From Smittium culicis (Eukaryota; Kickxellomycota; Harpellomycetes; Harpellales; Legeriomycetaceae), in the NCBI GenBank assembly GCA_001970855.1, contig LSSN01000044.1, positions 50,213-114,212 on the forward strand: a DNA stretch of 64,000 bases, written 5' to 3'. Below are positions 36,501 to 47,743 of the stretch, in pieces; position 1 is the first letter of the stretch, and every line of letters begins with the position of its first letter. Below the pieces are notes generated by a model. The model was given only the letters and a program-made list of their open reading frames with translations, searched no databases and was not told the DNA's origin. A program made the translations under genes and the position numbers.

Positions 36501-37237
36501 GGCATAACAGAACATGGTCTACTGGATTTTTAAGCCAGCTTGGTGGTGACTGCTTATTTTGGAGGAGAAGATTTTACAGACTAATTGGTGGATTTTTAGT
36601 TATTTACAAGATGGATAATAATCGAAGTTCAAGATGTGTTATCGATTTATCTGCAGCAACCGAAATAATTGACCTTCACAATACTAAAGAAATGGCTAAT
36701 AGTAAATTCGCAGAATCCAATAAATACCAAAGCTTTGAAATTAAAAGGCCAAACCTTCTTTCTCCTAAAGCAAAAGAAACTAAAATAAAGCCACAAGACG
36801 CCAACAAATTTGAGCCCAAGCTAACTCCAAAAAAGAATCTTAAGCTGAAACCAAATCCATCCTCAAACAGCTCTTCAGAACTACTCAATACCTCATATTC
36901 GCTGCAAAATACTACACCTTCAAGCAGCAATAAAATTTCCAACGGCTATTCTAAAGAAGTCTCGCCAAATTTAGTCAAAATAAAGCCATTAAGGCCAAAA
37001 AAATCAACTGAAATTATAGAACATATTTCCGACCCATCTATAAATGAAAATATTAAATTCAGCTTCAGAATAGTATTCGGAGTACATGGTGCAATAGATT
37101 TTTATGCAGACAATGAGCAAGAATTGAATAAATGGCTTATTGCTCTGAAAGGAATGATTAACAAAATACCGAAAATACCACTATGGCTTGTTAGACTAAT
37201 ACACGAAGATGTATCTTTACAGCTTTGTAATGAATAG
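27551..37237 (+). CDS. Giant ankyrin-UIM-C2-PH protein related to Bud4/anillin
   Basis: Exon 1 27551-28222 and exon 2 28310-37237, with a GT-AG intron in phase 0; 3199 aa. Residues about 110-300 contain ankyrin-like repeats (LWFDYIISGDLQKVSYLL; NTTLHLASFFNDINLVSRLL). Then follow about 2100 residues of Ser/Asn-rich disorder holding a basic helical patch (SRRRLSQKKKKSIDRRK, near 31280) and a ubiquitin-interacting-type motif (DEDMEEALSKSLRALE, from residue 1598). From about residue 2465 comes a C2-like domain of the Bud4 type (GYLYLKILSIEDLIDL; INSSGKMQVNQEFIVLI), and at about 2955-3185 a PH domain (LGGDCLFWRRRFYRL; FYADNEQELNKWLIAL). Bud4/anillin proteins scaffold septins at the division site. 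The C-terminus supports a cortical septation or polarity role; ankyrins and UIM are not part of yeast Bud4. The exact orthology is inference. Confidence 0.85.
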
Positions 37238-37632
37238 AGCAATTCGATTTTTTGCCATTATATTAAACAATTATTAGTTTGAATTATAATTTTGTTTTCC
37301 AACTATCAAAAAAAATTTTTTTTCCATTTCATTAAAGTAGATACTGTTGTACTATAAATTGCGTTAGAAATTTAACATTAGATATATTTAATTAGTAAGA
37401 AAAATGAAACTATATTGCATAATTATATAAAATAAATATCACGGCAAAATTCTAAAGATAAAAATTTTATTAATGATAGTTTAAGCTGCAAGATTTTTAG
37501 CGGTGTAAATTGATGCGGATAAAGCATTCATTTCAATTGAAGAAAATAAAGCCTAAACCATTTAAAAGTGTTAGTTTTAATTATAAAAAAATTGTTATAT
37601 AAATTAAAACAAAATTTTAAAAATATAAATGA
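37238..37632. other. Convergent spacer
   Basis: AT-rich 3' flank shared by the ankyrin/PH gene (+) and PEX3 (-); no gene or clear terminator is seen. Confidence 0.6.
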
Positions 37633-39708
37633 TCAGAAAAAGTTATCTACCTCGTTGTACTGGTTGCTAGAATCATACAAAATTTGATTGACTTCTTTCG
37701 CAATTCTGGGAAGCAGTTTAACCAGACTAATTTTAGGTTCAGGGACAGAAATAAAATCTTCAAACTCTTTGACAGAAGTTTCAAGCTCATTAATTGAGCT
37801 AAGACTACTTGCCATTGAACTATCGCTCAATTCCTTTATACCGCTAGGTGCCAAGGAATCCGAAGAATTGCTCGCTTGAGGAAATTCGCTTTTTAAGGAG
37901 CTAATCAGTACACTTGAAATTTTTGCTATCTCGATAGTAAATATTTTTTCCATAACATCACTGTAATGAAAAACGAAAGATAACAGTTGTTAGATTTAGG
38001 GATTTAATGACAAATCAATTCAAATTTTAGAGTTTAATAATAAAAGTATAGATGTGCATTATTGATATTTTTCATTTTTTTACCTTTCGAATATATCTTT
38101 AGCTTGTCTAACAAGCGTGTTGAATCTTTCAGTGTTAACAAGATCGTGGCTTAAATCATTAGCAATAAAGAATTCTTCGTAATCATAAACATTGGATGGT
38201 AGAAGGATTTCAGGAATTCTGTAAGTTAGATTTACGCGATAAAAAGTATTAATCTTTGAATAATAAGAAATTAATTATAGCAGAATTGATAATAAAAATA
38301 CTGATAGAAATAACGCAAAAACAAAACAATAAATAAAATTACTATTACAATTATGAAGAATTAAGATAAATTACCTATCGGAGAACCCTTTAAACATAAT
38401 AGACTCGTTTATTTTGTATACTAAATCAGATAACTCAGAGATTGACAATTTCGATTTTAGAGATAAGCTATATTATAAAAAAAAGGAATGAACATATTAT
38501 AAATTTTAAAATAATTTAAATTCAAGCTATAATAATAAAGGAATCAGAAGATAGAGATTGGGGTTAATCCAAATTAAAATAAAGAAAACGCATAAAAAAC
38601 TTGCCTCCCTATAATTTCGTCAACGGATTCGCCTATTATTTCCAAGGCCAATTTCCACCCTTTATTTAAGAACCACCAACTTAATATAAGGAAATTTTGT
38701 TCATCTTTGCTAAAACCAGACGAATATTCATTTATTTGTGAATCCCAGACTTTTTCATGGATCTCAATGTCGTATTTCTGAGCGATTGAGTCAGAGTAAA
38801 CTTTTTGACCGATTATATTGAGCTGAACATGAATAAGAATAGATAGCAAAACCTCAAGGTACGAAGCGAGTATTACTCTTTTAAAGCCTAGATAGATAAA
38901 ATAATAATTAATATATGATAAATAATGCTATTTTTTGTATATCAGATTTTAGTGTTACTTTTAATTTTAATTTCATTCCAAATATCGACTTTAGTTCTGG
39001 ATGGAATTGTAGGTACAGACTCAGGGCCTTTATTGTTTTTAGGGTCATCAGCATGACTCTGAACGTAGCTAGAATCAGTTTTTTTAGTAGGCTCTGGACT
39101 TTTGATGATAGAATAAGAACTATCTGAATTTATGTTAGAATCCAAGTTCTCGGAGCTTGCGTTTGAAGATAGTTTATCTTCAGTAGTTGAAATCGATGAG
39201 CCGTCATTTTCATTCTGAACAAAGATAGTTTTATCTTGATTTTCAGAGTTTTCAGTAATTATTATATCAGGATTAGAATTCTCCTTCTCAGCTTCAGTCG
39301 AAATTTTTTTTATTTTCTGCAAAGTACGCAATTCTTCTAACAGAATTTCGACGTCGATTTCGTTAATCACGTTTAGTATCAGTTCGGAGGATAGGTTTTG
39401 AATTGTAAATTGGCAATCCAATAGATTTCTATTAAATCTTTCTGAGATGCTAAAGGAATTACCACAAAAATAATAAATAATTAAAATCGAAAGTGAACAT
39501 TATTTAGTTTATAAATAATTTATAAATATAAAAAATTTTACTTTTTTTTTGCCCAACTTTCTTGTTCCATCGATTCTTGCATTTGGACTAAAATCGATTT
39601 AAGATAGCCTAATGAGTAGTAAATTCCGCCTACTGAGCCGGCAATAAAAAGTAAAGGTTTTTTGTTCCTGTTCAAGAAACCAGCTATTCTGTTTTTTATA
39701 CTGTACAT
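37633..39708 (-). CDS. PEX3: Peroxin 3, peroxisomal membrane-protein import receptor
   Basis: Six exons give one frame of 498 aa: 39708-39542, 39449-38959, 38887-38605, 38467-38375, 38218-38084 and 37960-37633, with every junction phase agreeing. Pex3 anchors in the peroxisomal (and ER) membrane by its N-terminus and docks Pex19 with its membrane-protein cargo. Evidence: a short basic N-terminus followed by a hydrophobic segment (PLLFIAGSVGGIYYSLGYL); ERFNRNLLDCQFTIQNL, like RF...DC..TI..L; DIWNEIK; the family hallmark LLSILIHVQLNIIGQKVY; IIGSLSLKSKLSI across the third junction; and a C-terminal ISLVKLLPRIAKEVNQIL. An acidic Ser/Asn-rich insertion of about 100 residues (about 106-207) lengthens it beyond the usual 370-450. 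Intron 3 is GC-AG. The stop codon is TGA. Confidence 0.93.
38468..38604 (-). other. GC-AG intron in PEX3
   Basis: On the minus strand the donor reads AG|GCAAGT, the consensus for the rare GC-AG class, and the acceptor ATATAG. Using GC keeps phase 2 and restores the conserved sequence IIGSLSLKSKLSI. The GT five bases... further on (CAA|GTTTTT) would put the next exon in a frame that meets a stop after ten codons. Confidence 0.85.
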
Positions 39709-40231
39709 ATTGTTTAATGTTCAAATATCAAATACAAATAGTTTTAAAAGAGAGTTAATGATTTATTCAGCGTTGTAAAAAATAGTTATTATTTCAAGTT
39801 ATTATTTCAAGTTATTATTTGCAAAAAATCATTTCTTTATTCAGTGCTAAACTGAATTTCCGTTTATTGGCCCATAGTATTGAACCTGTACATTTCACCA
39901 AAATATTTTGTTTGGCCAATAAGACGAATTAAAAAAGGTTATATTACTCAGTTCAAACAAAAAGCGCAAAATTCAATTCCAAGAAAAAAATATGACAAAT
40001 CATATTAACCCTTCCATATTGAATCTAGTAATTTTTAGAAAGGAATACTAGAAAATTCCATAATATTAAAAAAAACTAAAAAACGCTCTCTTTTGAAAAA
40101 AAAAAAATACATAACTGAGTAATAAAAAATAAGAAAGTTCCTCTCTATTTATTGAAAGAAAAACAAAGTAAACCGACTAATTAGAAAACAATAAAGCTTT
40201 AAAGTATATTTTTCAAAACCGAAAGACATAA
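39709..40231. other. AT-rich spacer upstream of PEX3 and LINE element A
   Basis: Contains the 5' flank of PEX3 (minus strand), a short 13-bp direct repeat (GTTATTATTTCAA, about 39785-39820, three units) and possibly the 5' UTR of the LINE. No gene. Confidence 0.6.
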
Positions 40232-40843
40232 ATGGAACCTAGTGTTAATATTATCCATTCGAATCAAGGTTCAAGTTGGGCTAATGTAATAAAATTAAGG
40301 GAAAAACCTCCTGATACTCCAAAAAAAAGTGAAAATAAGTTTTTTCTGGTCTCTTTATTCAAATCCACAACCGGAAGTGAACCTGCAAAAAGGAAAATCG
40401 CGTGTCTAGGTGGTACAACTCTAAAGCTAGGTATTTCGCTAAGAGATATTTATCAAGACACTGATGAATTCATTGAAGAAATTCTAATTCAGTTTGGAGA
40501 AATGCAAACATGTTTTGAAATTGACAATCGTAGAAAATTATTATTTCTAAAATTTGCAAACAAAATCGACTTTGAAAAAGCAAAAAAAATCGAATTGAAT
40601 TACAAAGAAAAAAAAGTTGAAATATTTGAAACTACAGAGTACAATGAAGATTTTAAAACGATAACCATACCGTCATACAACGGTTTGAGTGTATGGGAAG
40701 TAGCCCAGAAAGCTTATGTAGAGCTTTCAAAATTAGGTGAAGTTACTGAAATTACTGCACTAAAGTATGAACAAATAAACTCTTCCCCATCAAAAAGCAT
40801 CAAGATTAACTTTAAAACCAACAAAGATTGTGATATACCAAGC

Positions 40844-41235
40844 TATTTAATGGTAATGGAAATTAAAGTTCTACTGCTTTGGAAAGGTGGAATTTTTAAT
40901 TTGTACATATTGCAAGAAGTCAGATCACTGGAAATACCAATGTGACGACTTGAAGAATAAAATTGAAAAAAAACCAAAAGAACTAGAACATCAACCACAA
41001 AAAATTCTAAAAAATTTTTTATTAAAGAGGCAATCCAAATAGTAGATACACAAAATAAAATTTTTTGGACATCAGAGTTAGTAAATTCTGAAAATATAGA
41101 TAATAGAACTGTACTGTCCTTGGAGGATAGCTCAGGCTCTAAATTCAACTCTCCTGCACTAAAATTGGAACCTAAAACTGAACTAATTTCAAGTAAGAAA
41201 AATTTAGGAATGGTTAAAAATAATTTTATAAAAAA
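40844..41235 (+). repeat. Left copy of a 392-bp duplication at the second N gap
   Basis: As far as I can compare by eye it is identical to 41503-41894, including length. It stops at the gap where the right copy goes on. Confidence 0.95.
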
Positions 41236-41502
41236 NNNNNNNNNNNNNNNNNNNNNNNNNNNNNNNNNNNNNNNNNNNNNNNNNNNNNNNNNNNNNNNNN
41301 NNNNNNNNNNNNNNNNNNNNNNNNNNNNNNNNNNNNNNNNNNNNNNNNNNNNNNNNNNNNNNNNNNNNNNNNNNNNNNNNNNNNNNNNNNNNNNNNNNNN
41401 NNNNNNNNNNNNNNNNNNNNNNNNNNNNNNNNNNNNNNNNNNNNNNNNNNNNNNNNNNNNNNNNNNNNNNNNNNNNNNNNNNNNNNNNNNNNNNNNNNNN
41501 NN
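41236..41502. other. Assembly gap (267 N)
   Basis: An N run between two overlapping contig ends, the same pattern as in the helicase gene. Confidence 0.99.
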
Positions 41503-41894
41503 TATTTAATGGTAATGGAAATTAAAGTTCTACTGCTTTGGAAAGGTGGAATTTTTAATTTGTACATATTGCAAGAAGTCAGATCACTGGAAATACCAAT
41601 GTGACGACTTGAAGAATAAAATTGAAAAAAAACCAAAAGAACTAGAACATCAACCACAAAAAATTCTAAAAAATTTTTTATTAAAGAGGCAATCCAAATA
41701 GTAGATACACAAAATAAAATTTTTTGGACATCAGAGTTAGTAAATTCTGAAAATATAGATAATAGAACTGTACTGTCCTTGGAGGATAGCTCAGGCTCTA
41801 AATTCAACTCTCCTGCACTAAAATTGGAACCTAAAACTGAACTAATTTCAAGTAAGAAAAATTTAGGAATGGTTAAAAATAATTTTATAAAAAA
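41503..41894 (+). repeat. Right copy of the 392-bp duplication
   Basis: Starts abruptly with TATTTAATGGTAATGG, as at 40844, and continues into the rest of ORF1. Confidence 0.95.
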
Positions 41895-42332
41895 CATCCA
41901 GAAAAAAATTCCTAGTGTAATAGGTTTTTCGGATTCTGATGATGTAACAATCTCTAGAAGATATAAATATTCGATACCTAATCTTAGATCGTTTTCTAAA
42001 TACAAAACAAACGATAGTAGTATCAGAAGCACTTTTAATAAAATACAAAAAAATAAAAAAATAAATTTAAAAAACAAGCCTAAAAATGTAGAAATTAAAA
42101 CTAACGGAATAATAACTGAACTCGTCGAGGCAGCCGCAAAAAGTATCAACCCAAAAGAGTCCAAGACTATAAAAAATATTTTGAATATCGATAATAAACC
42201 GGAAAATAATAATTCTACTGAGGTAGAAAAGGAAATTATTTAAATATATGCATAATTTACAAAAAGAGAAAGTCTGGAAAAAAAAATAATAAAATGGAAA
42301 ACAAAAAAATAATGGAAAATATAAAAAATAAA

Positions 42333-45300
42333 ATGAAAATAACAAATTTCAATGTTAAAGGAATATCCTGCAACAGAAAATAAGGCAGGATCTTTACTTT
42401 CTTGAAAAAAATAGCGAAATCAGACATAATATTACTTCAGGAAATAAATATTAAAAATAAAGACATGCCATTTTGGACCAATTACTGGAACGGTTTGGTA
42501 TCATGTTCAAAATTTACAGCAACAATAATAAATAATATATAGTTACAAATTAATACAGAACGTTATCTATTTTGAACCAAGAATACGCATATCAATGGTG
42601 GAACTGGAAAATAAAAAATTAAGAATAGTTAACCTCTACCTACCAAAAATTGAAAGGGAAAGGAAAATTTTGATTGAATTTACTGCTATAATTTATTGGA
42701 TAATAATAAAGATGAAGAATTGATTATAATGGAGGAATGGATATAGTTGAAAATGAGATACGAGATAGATCCCCTCCTAGAATAAAAAAAAAAAGAATAC
42801 GCTAACATACATGATATAATAAGTACTTTTGGTGTATCCAATCTAATCAGTGAATTAAAAAGAAATGAAATAATATACACATGGGTAGAATATTGTGGGA
42901 GATATAAGTCTAGAATAGACCATATCTTTGTACCTAATAAAATAATTAACAATTGTGAGATTAATGAAATTTCCCCAACAGAATTCTCGGACCACAAATG
43001 AATCACATTTAGTATAAACAATTGGTCAAGCTATTTTGAAAATTGTACCAAAAACTGGAAACCTAATTCAAGTATGCTTCAAAAAAATGAAATTTCTAAC
43101 GAAATTATCAAATTAATAAATAAAAATTGTTCAAACATTAATGAATGGGCAGTAATAAAACAAAAGTGTAAAGAAAATTTTGTCAAAGCAGGACGAATAA
43201 ATTCAATAAACGCACAAATTGAAATGTTTGAAGACGCAAACAAACTATACAGCTCATTAATAATAAGAGGAAATATTAGCCTAACAGAAAAGATCCGTTA
43301 CAACAAAGAGATCTTATTCAATGAAGAAAAAATTTTAAAAATTAAAAAATACATTCTAGACGGTATTATTGTAAGGTCTCGCTCAAATTGGGCAGAAAAA
43401 GGCGAAAAATACTTCAAATATTTCTTTTTTTTTTTGCTGAAAACGAAAGAAAAAAAAGAATCGAATAGAGAATTTATCTAATAAAAACGGTGATCTAATA
43501 GCCGATAGTTCAGGGCTAAATAATATTTGCCATTATTTCTACTCAGCCTTTTTTAACAGCGCAGAAACCTGCAAAAACAGTCAAATATTGCTTATCCAAA
43601 TAATTAATAAGACTCTAACTCGATCAGAAGCAATTGAATTAGAAAAAGATATAAAAATAAAAGAAATAGAGCTTTCTATTGATAGTTCACCCAATATTAA
43701 GTCTCCTGGACCAAATGCAATAACTTTCGAATTTTACAAAAAAAATCAAACAAACAGTATCGATTCACAGTCAAAAAATTTTTAATAAACAAATCGAGAT
43801 GAAAAATGGAATGGAACAATAGGCGGGTCATTGATTTCCCTTATCCCAAAAAAGGTGGATATTTCAAATCTAAAAAACTACAGGCCAGTTACCTTATCTA
43901 ATACAGATGAAAAAATATACACCAAAATACTCACTAATAGACTGCAGAAATTCATGAGAAAATTAATAAATGAACACCAATCAGGATTTATAAAAAAAAA
44001 ATTATCAATAATATCCCAGCGGCTAACCTTCTATTTGAAAACAGCAAAATAAGCCCTGATATAACTACTGGTTATATGCTATTATTGAATCAAGAAAAAG
44101 CTTATGCTAGAGTTGATTGGGGATATTTATTTTTATGCCTAAAAAAATTTGGAATTGGAAAATCTTTTATAGATCGAATTAAAAATATTTATTATAGTTC
44201 TAGAACCTCAGTTATTATTAATGGAGAACTAACTCATCCAATTGATATCAGACAAGGTTTAAGACAAGGAGATCCTCTTTCTCCGCTATTGTATAACATT
44301 ATTATAGAACCTTTAATATTATTGGTTACACAAAGAATATCTGGAATACCCGATTCATATGAAGGATTTAAAATACTGGCATATGCTGATGACTTACTTA
44401 TAGGAATTAATAACTGAGACGAAGAAAAAAAAATTAATGAAGCGTTAAAAATTCATTCGTTAGCATCAAACGCTAAAATAAATTCTGAAAAAACAATTTA
44501 TGTAAAAGTTGGAGAACCGATAGATAATTGGCTTGACATAAAATGAATATCCGAAAAAGATTCATTCAAATACCTGGGTATTCTTTTTAATTCTTCAGGG
44601 ATTACAATTAAAGAAAATCAGGAGTATAAATTTAATAATACAAATAAAATAATAACTAGCTGTAATATTTAAAATTATCTATTAAATGGAAGATTTTACT
44701 GGTAAACACTTTTCTATTATCAAAATTGTGGTTTTCTGCGCATTTAATACCGTTTGAAAAATCCTTTGTAGCAGAAATAAAAAAACCAGTGAATTCATCC
44801 ATCTAGAACAATAAAAAAATTAAAATAAAAATTGATACGTTTGAGCTAAATAAAAAAATGGCGGATTAGGTCTACTAAACGTAGAAGCACAATCAAAAAA
44901 ACCTTCTGATTAAATGGTACAACGAACTAAAAATGAATAAAATATATATGTGGGCTGAATCAGCTATGAACCGTATAAAAATTCTTACACACAAATACTC
45001 CGAAAACAGTCCAAAATAAAAGTTGATAAGTCAAGATAAGATTATAAATATTAGTAAATATCCACCAGAATGGAAAGCTGCACTAAAAATTTCAAGGAAT
45101 ATTTATGAAATAGATATGTCCGAACAGCAAACTTGGTCTTTTGACTAGATAAAAATGCTTGGAATTGGTAAGATAAACAAATTATTTTACATAAGCCTAA
45201 CGAAATAAAACTAATCATGGCTACAGAAAAAATTGATAAAAATTGTGGTGAATTTATACCCAATTGCGAATTTTTATGGAATGATGATTCAGATTACTTT

Positions 45301-45990
45301 ATGAATTTCAGGTAAATAATAGAACAAAAAATTTCAAACCAAACGGATTCAAAAAAAAAACGAGCACTTTGAAAAAGATTACATTCCAGAAATCTTCCTT
45401 TCATAATAGAGATTCCAATTAAAATAACAGCCAACATATAGATGCTCTACCTTCAAAATAAGAAGCTTGATTGATTATAGAAGTAAAAATATGCCAATAA
45501 CTTAGACTAAATGGGACTCGATTTGTATAACTTTCAACATAGAATAAATATTAAACTGGCAAAAAATACACACAATTGATTTAGAGCCTAAAATCAGTAG
45601 ATACTTATTACAACTATCAAAAAATTCATTAATAAATGTGAAGAAATTAAGGCTGTAGAATAAGGGTACATTCCATAAATCACATGGATGAATAGCTTGT
45701 AAATCCCGAAAAGAAAATTTGGTTCATATTTATTTCGGATGCAAAACAATAAACAAGTTCTGGGAGATTATTTGTAAGTTTATAATAAATAAAGAATTCA
45801 TCGGGCATTGGTTTAAAAATTGACGTGATTTTTTTATTTCTTATAGTCATTTAAAACCAAATTTCGATAAATTGAGATTCTGTATAGTTTAGTTATATGA
45901 AACGTATATGTAGAAGTTTTAGCTACTGCAGTCAAATCATTCGGGTCTTTTGAGCGTATGCTCATATGGCTGATGTTGATATTGGATGTA
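42333..45990 (+). pseudogene. LINE A ORF2: endonuclease and reverse transcriptase, many stops
   Basis: The endonuclease begins KITNFNVKGI, followed by IILLQEINI, SRIDHIFVP and EFSDHK (D and H of the catalytic SDH). The RT has SPNIKSPGPNAITFEFYKK, SLIPKKVDISNLKNYRPVTL, DIRQGLRQGDPLSPLLYNI and the catalytic YADDLL (44382-44399). Downstream GGLGLLNVEAQSK and an HIYFGCKTINKFW stretch represent the usual C-terminal region. Stops and frameshifts occur throughout. Several stops are TGA exactly where Trp is expected (after SDHK, after INN, after LDIK). This is the L1/Tad-like architecture; the element is not autonomous now. Confidence 0.85.
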
Positions 45991-46111
45991 TTTTTTTAGT
46001 TAGAGTTTTATTAATATTTAATATAGAAATAAAGAGGTTTAAGTTTGGTATAAAATGGTTTTTTGATTATTAAGAGTGATTTTATTGATAGTAAGTTTGA
46101 TAAAAAAAAAA

Positions 46112-47210
46112 GTAAAGTTTTTAAATGAAGTACTAAATTCTTCAGTTTAGCCTTGTTTCCATTTTTCTTTAACTTTTCCGATTTTTCGATGACTTTTCTT
46201 GAACGTTTTGTTGCGGTTTTTATACCTTTTTGGTTTGATGTCAAATTTTATGGCATATATTTTGTTATACTTATTAAATTAAAATTAATTCATTACAGCA
46301 GTCATTATTATGTCATTAATCAGTCAAATTTTGCTTGATATCATTATTATATTCAATTAGTTTATGTTTTAAAAAAGTGATTTTCAGAAAATACAAGAAA
46401 AATCAGAAGTACAGAATCAGACTCCAAACAGAATTCTTTGGGTGGTTCTACACTTCCACATATATAGAGCAAATAACGAAGCAGCGTTAACTAATACAGT
46501 ACTATCTGTCGAAGGAATTTTCGTTGGGTCGAAAAATGATTAAAAAGAAAAAATTACTAGACACAAAAAATTCTAGGAAAAGAAATGCCTGAATCGAGTT
46601 TAAGACCCTTTGGTTTTTTTTTAAACTCGGGCAGAAATTTTGATTTGGCAATAGTTAATAGATTTTCTCTCCGCTGATTCTATTTCAACTGCACTTTCTT
46701 ACTGATAAATATAAATTAATTCATATTTAATTTCATTGTATATTTATTAAAAATTTAATAAGATAGATCTGCATTAAAAAATTGAATGGTAGAAAAATCA
46801 GCGAAATTAAATCATGTTTAGAAACTGTTTGAAATAAACTAAATAATAAATACGATTTTTTTTATTAAAGTAAAAAAGACGTAGGGAAATAAATTGTAGA
46901 AGAAAGAATATAATAATTATGATTGAGACTAGAAATAGGAAAAAAATTCGTTTTGAAAACCTATCCTTATCTTGGAGACGGATAATATTCTGTTTATATA
47001 TTTATTTTTGATGTTTTCTCCATAGTTGTTTGATATAGTGCATTCATGTGTATTTTCTATGAAAATATTTAATGTATATTCTTTCACATTGTTTGATAGC
47101 TGAGACTATAGAAAATAAGCCCATTAAAGTTTTTAATATAAAAAAATCATAACTTTATATTTAAATTCAATTAGTTTTATTTCAAGTATATCGATTGAAT
47201 ATTTATGTTG
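46112..47210. other. AT-rich spacer between the two LINEs
   Basis: No supported gene or RNA. Short frames on both strands only. Confidence 0.55.
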
Positions 47211-47224
47211 CATATAACGACTTC
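47211..47224. repeat. 5' target-site duplication of LINE B
   Basis: CATATAACGACTTC, matched with one mismatch by CATATATCGACTTC at 53019-53032, immediately after the poly(A). Confidence 0.8.
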
Positions 47225-47406
47225 CGATTTCGAAAATTTTTTCAATCGAGAATCAAGATTTGAGATCTCGAATCTCGAAGAATGAAATGAACAGTATCCC
47301 ACCTAACGAACAACCGGGGCATGTAGAAGCGAATGTAGAGACTGTCAAGATGATAGGATCATCTTCAATTTAAGATTCTGAAATCAACATTTCAGATTTT
47401 GATCAA

Positions 47407-47431
47407 GATTCGAGATTCGAAATCTCGAATC
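47407..47431. repeat. Perfect 10-bp inverted repeat inside LINE B ORF1
   Basis: Arms GATTCGAGAT (47407-47416) and ATCTCGAATC (47422-47431) are separated by TCGAA. A related imperfect copy of the same motif sits in the 5' leader at about 47246-47280. Confidence 0.9.
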
Positions 47432-47743
47432 AGAAAATTGTTTCTGCCGAAGGTCGGGAACACGAAGGCAATAAGATGATAGCGAGCAGCTATGAAGATA
47501 TCAATATCAAGACAGAGCCAGGTCTGTCCGACCGAAGCAGCGATTCCGACGGAAACAAGCCGACCAGCGAGGAAGGCATGAGGTTCCGTAAAGAATTAAA
47601 CGCCTTATACGCTGAATATAAGGAAGACACATAGAAGTATGACGCTAAGGTGGCAGCTATTCGAAATGACCCAGAATTAACTAAAAAACTCAGTGAAAAA
47701 TATATTGGCTCTGTGGTAGTGTTAGATATGCTCGTGTATACTA

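Larger units (their letters stand above)
40232..42243 (+). pseudogene. LINE A ORF1 (gag-like), frameshifted and split by a gap
   Basis: The first frame runs from the ATG at 40232 to 40945 and is Lys/Glu-rich. At about 40860 the frame shifts: in the next frame 40902-40943 encodes a zinc knuckle C-X2-C-X4-H-X4-C (CTYCKKSDHWKYQC). A second shift near 41030 leads to a third frame that, in the right-hand copy, continues to the stop at 42243 (ending STEVEKEII). Both frameshifts occur in both printed copies of 40844-41235, so they are in the genome and not made by the gap. Confidence 0.7.
40232..46111 (+). mobile_element. LINE element A: decayed APE-type non-LTR retrotransposon
   Basis: Two cistrons in LINE order: ORF1 with a CCHC zinc knuckle, then ORF2 with apurinic-type endonuclease and reverse transcriptase, followed by a ten-A run at 46102-46111 that may be the poly(A) tail. 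Both cistrons are broken by frameshifts and stops. An N gap (41236-41502) lies in ORF1. I could not find a convincing target-site duplication, so both ends are approximate; the 5' UTR may extend left of 40232. Its base composition is as AT-rich as the host, unlike element B, which suggests a longer stay in the genome. Confidence 0.85.
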
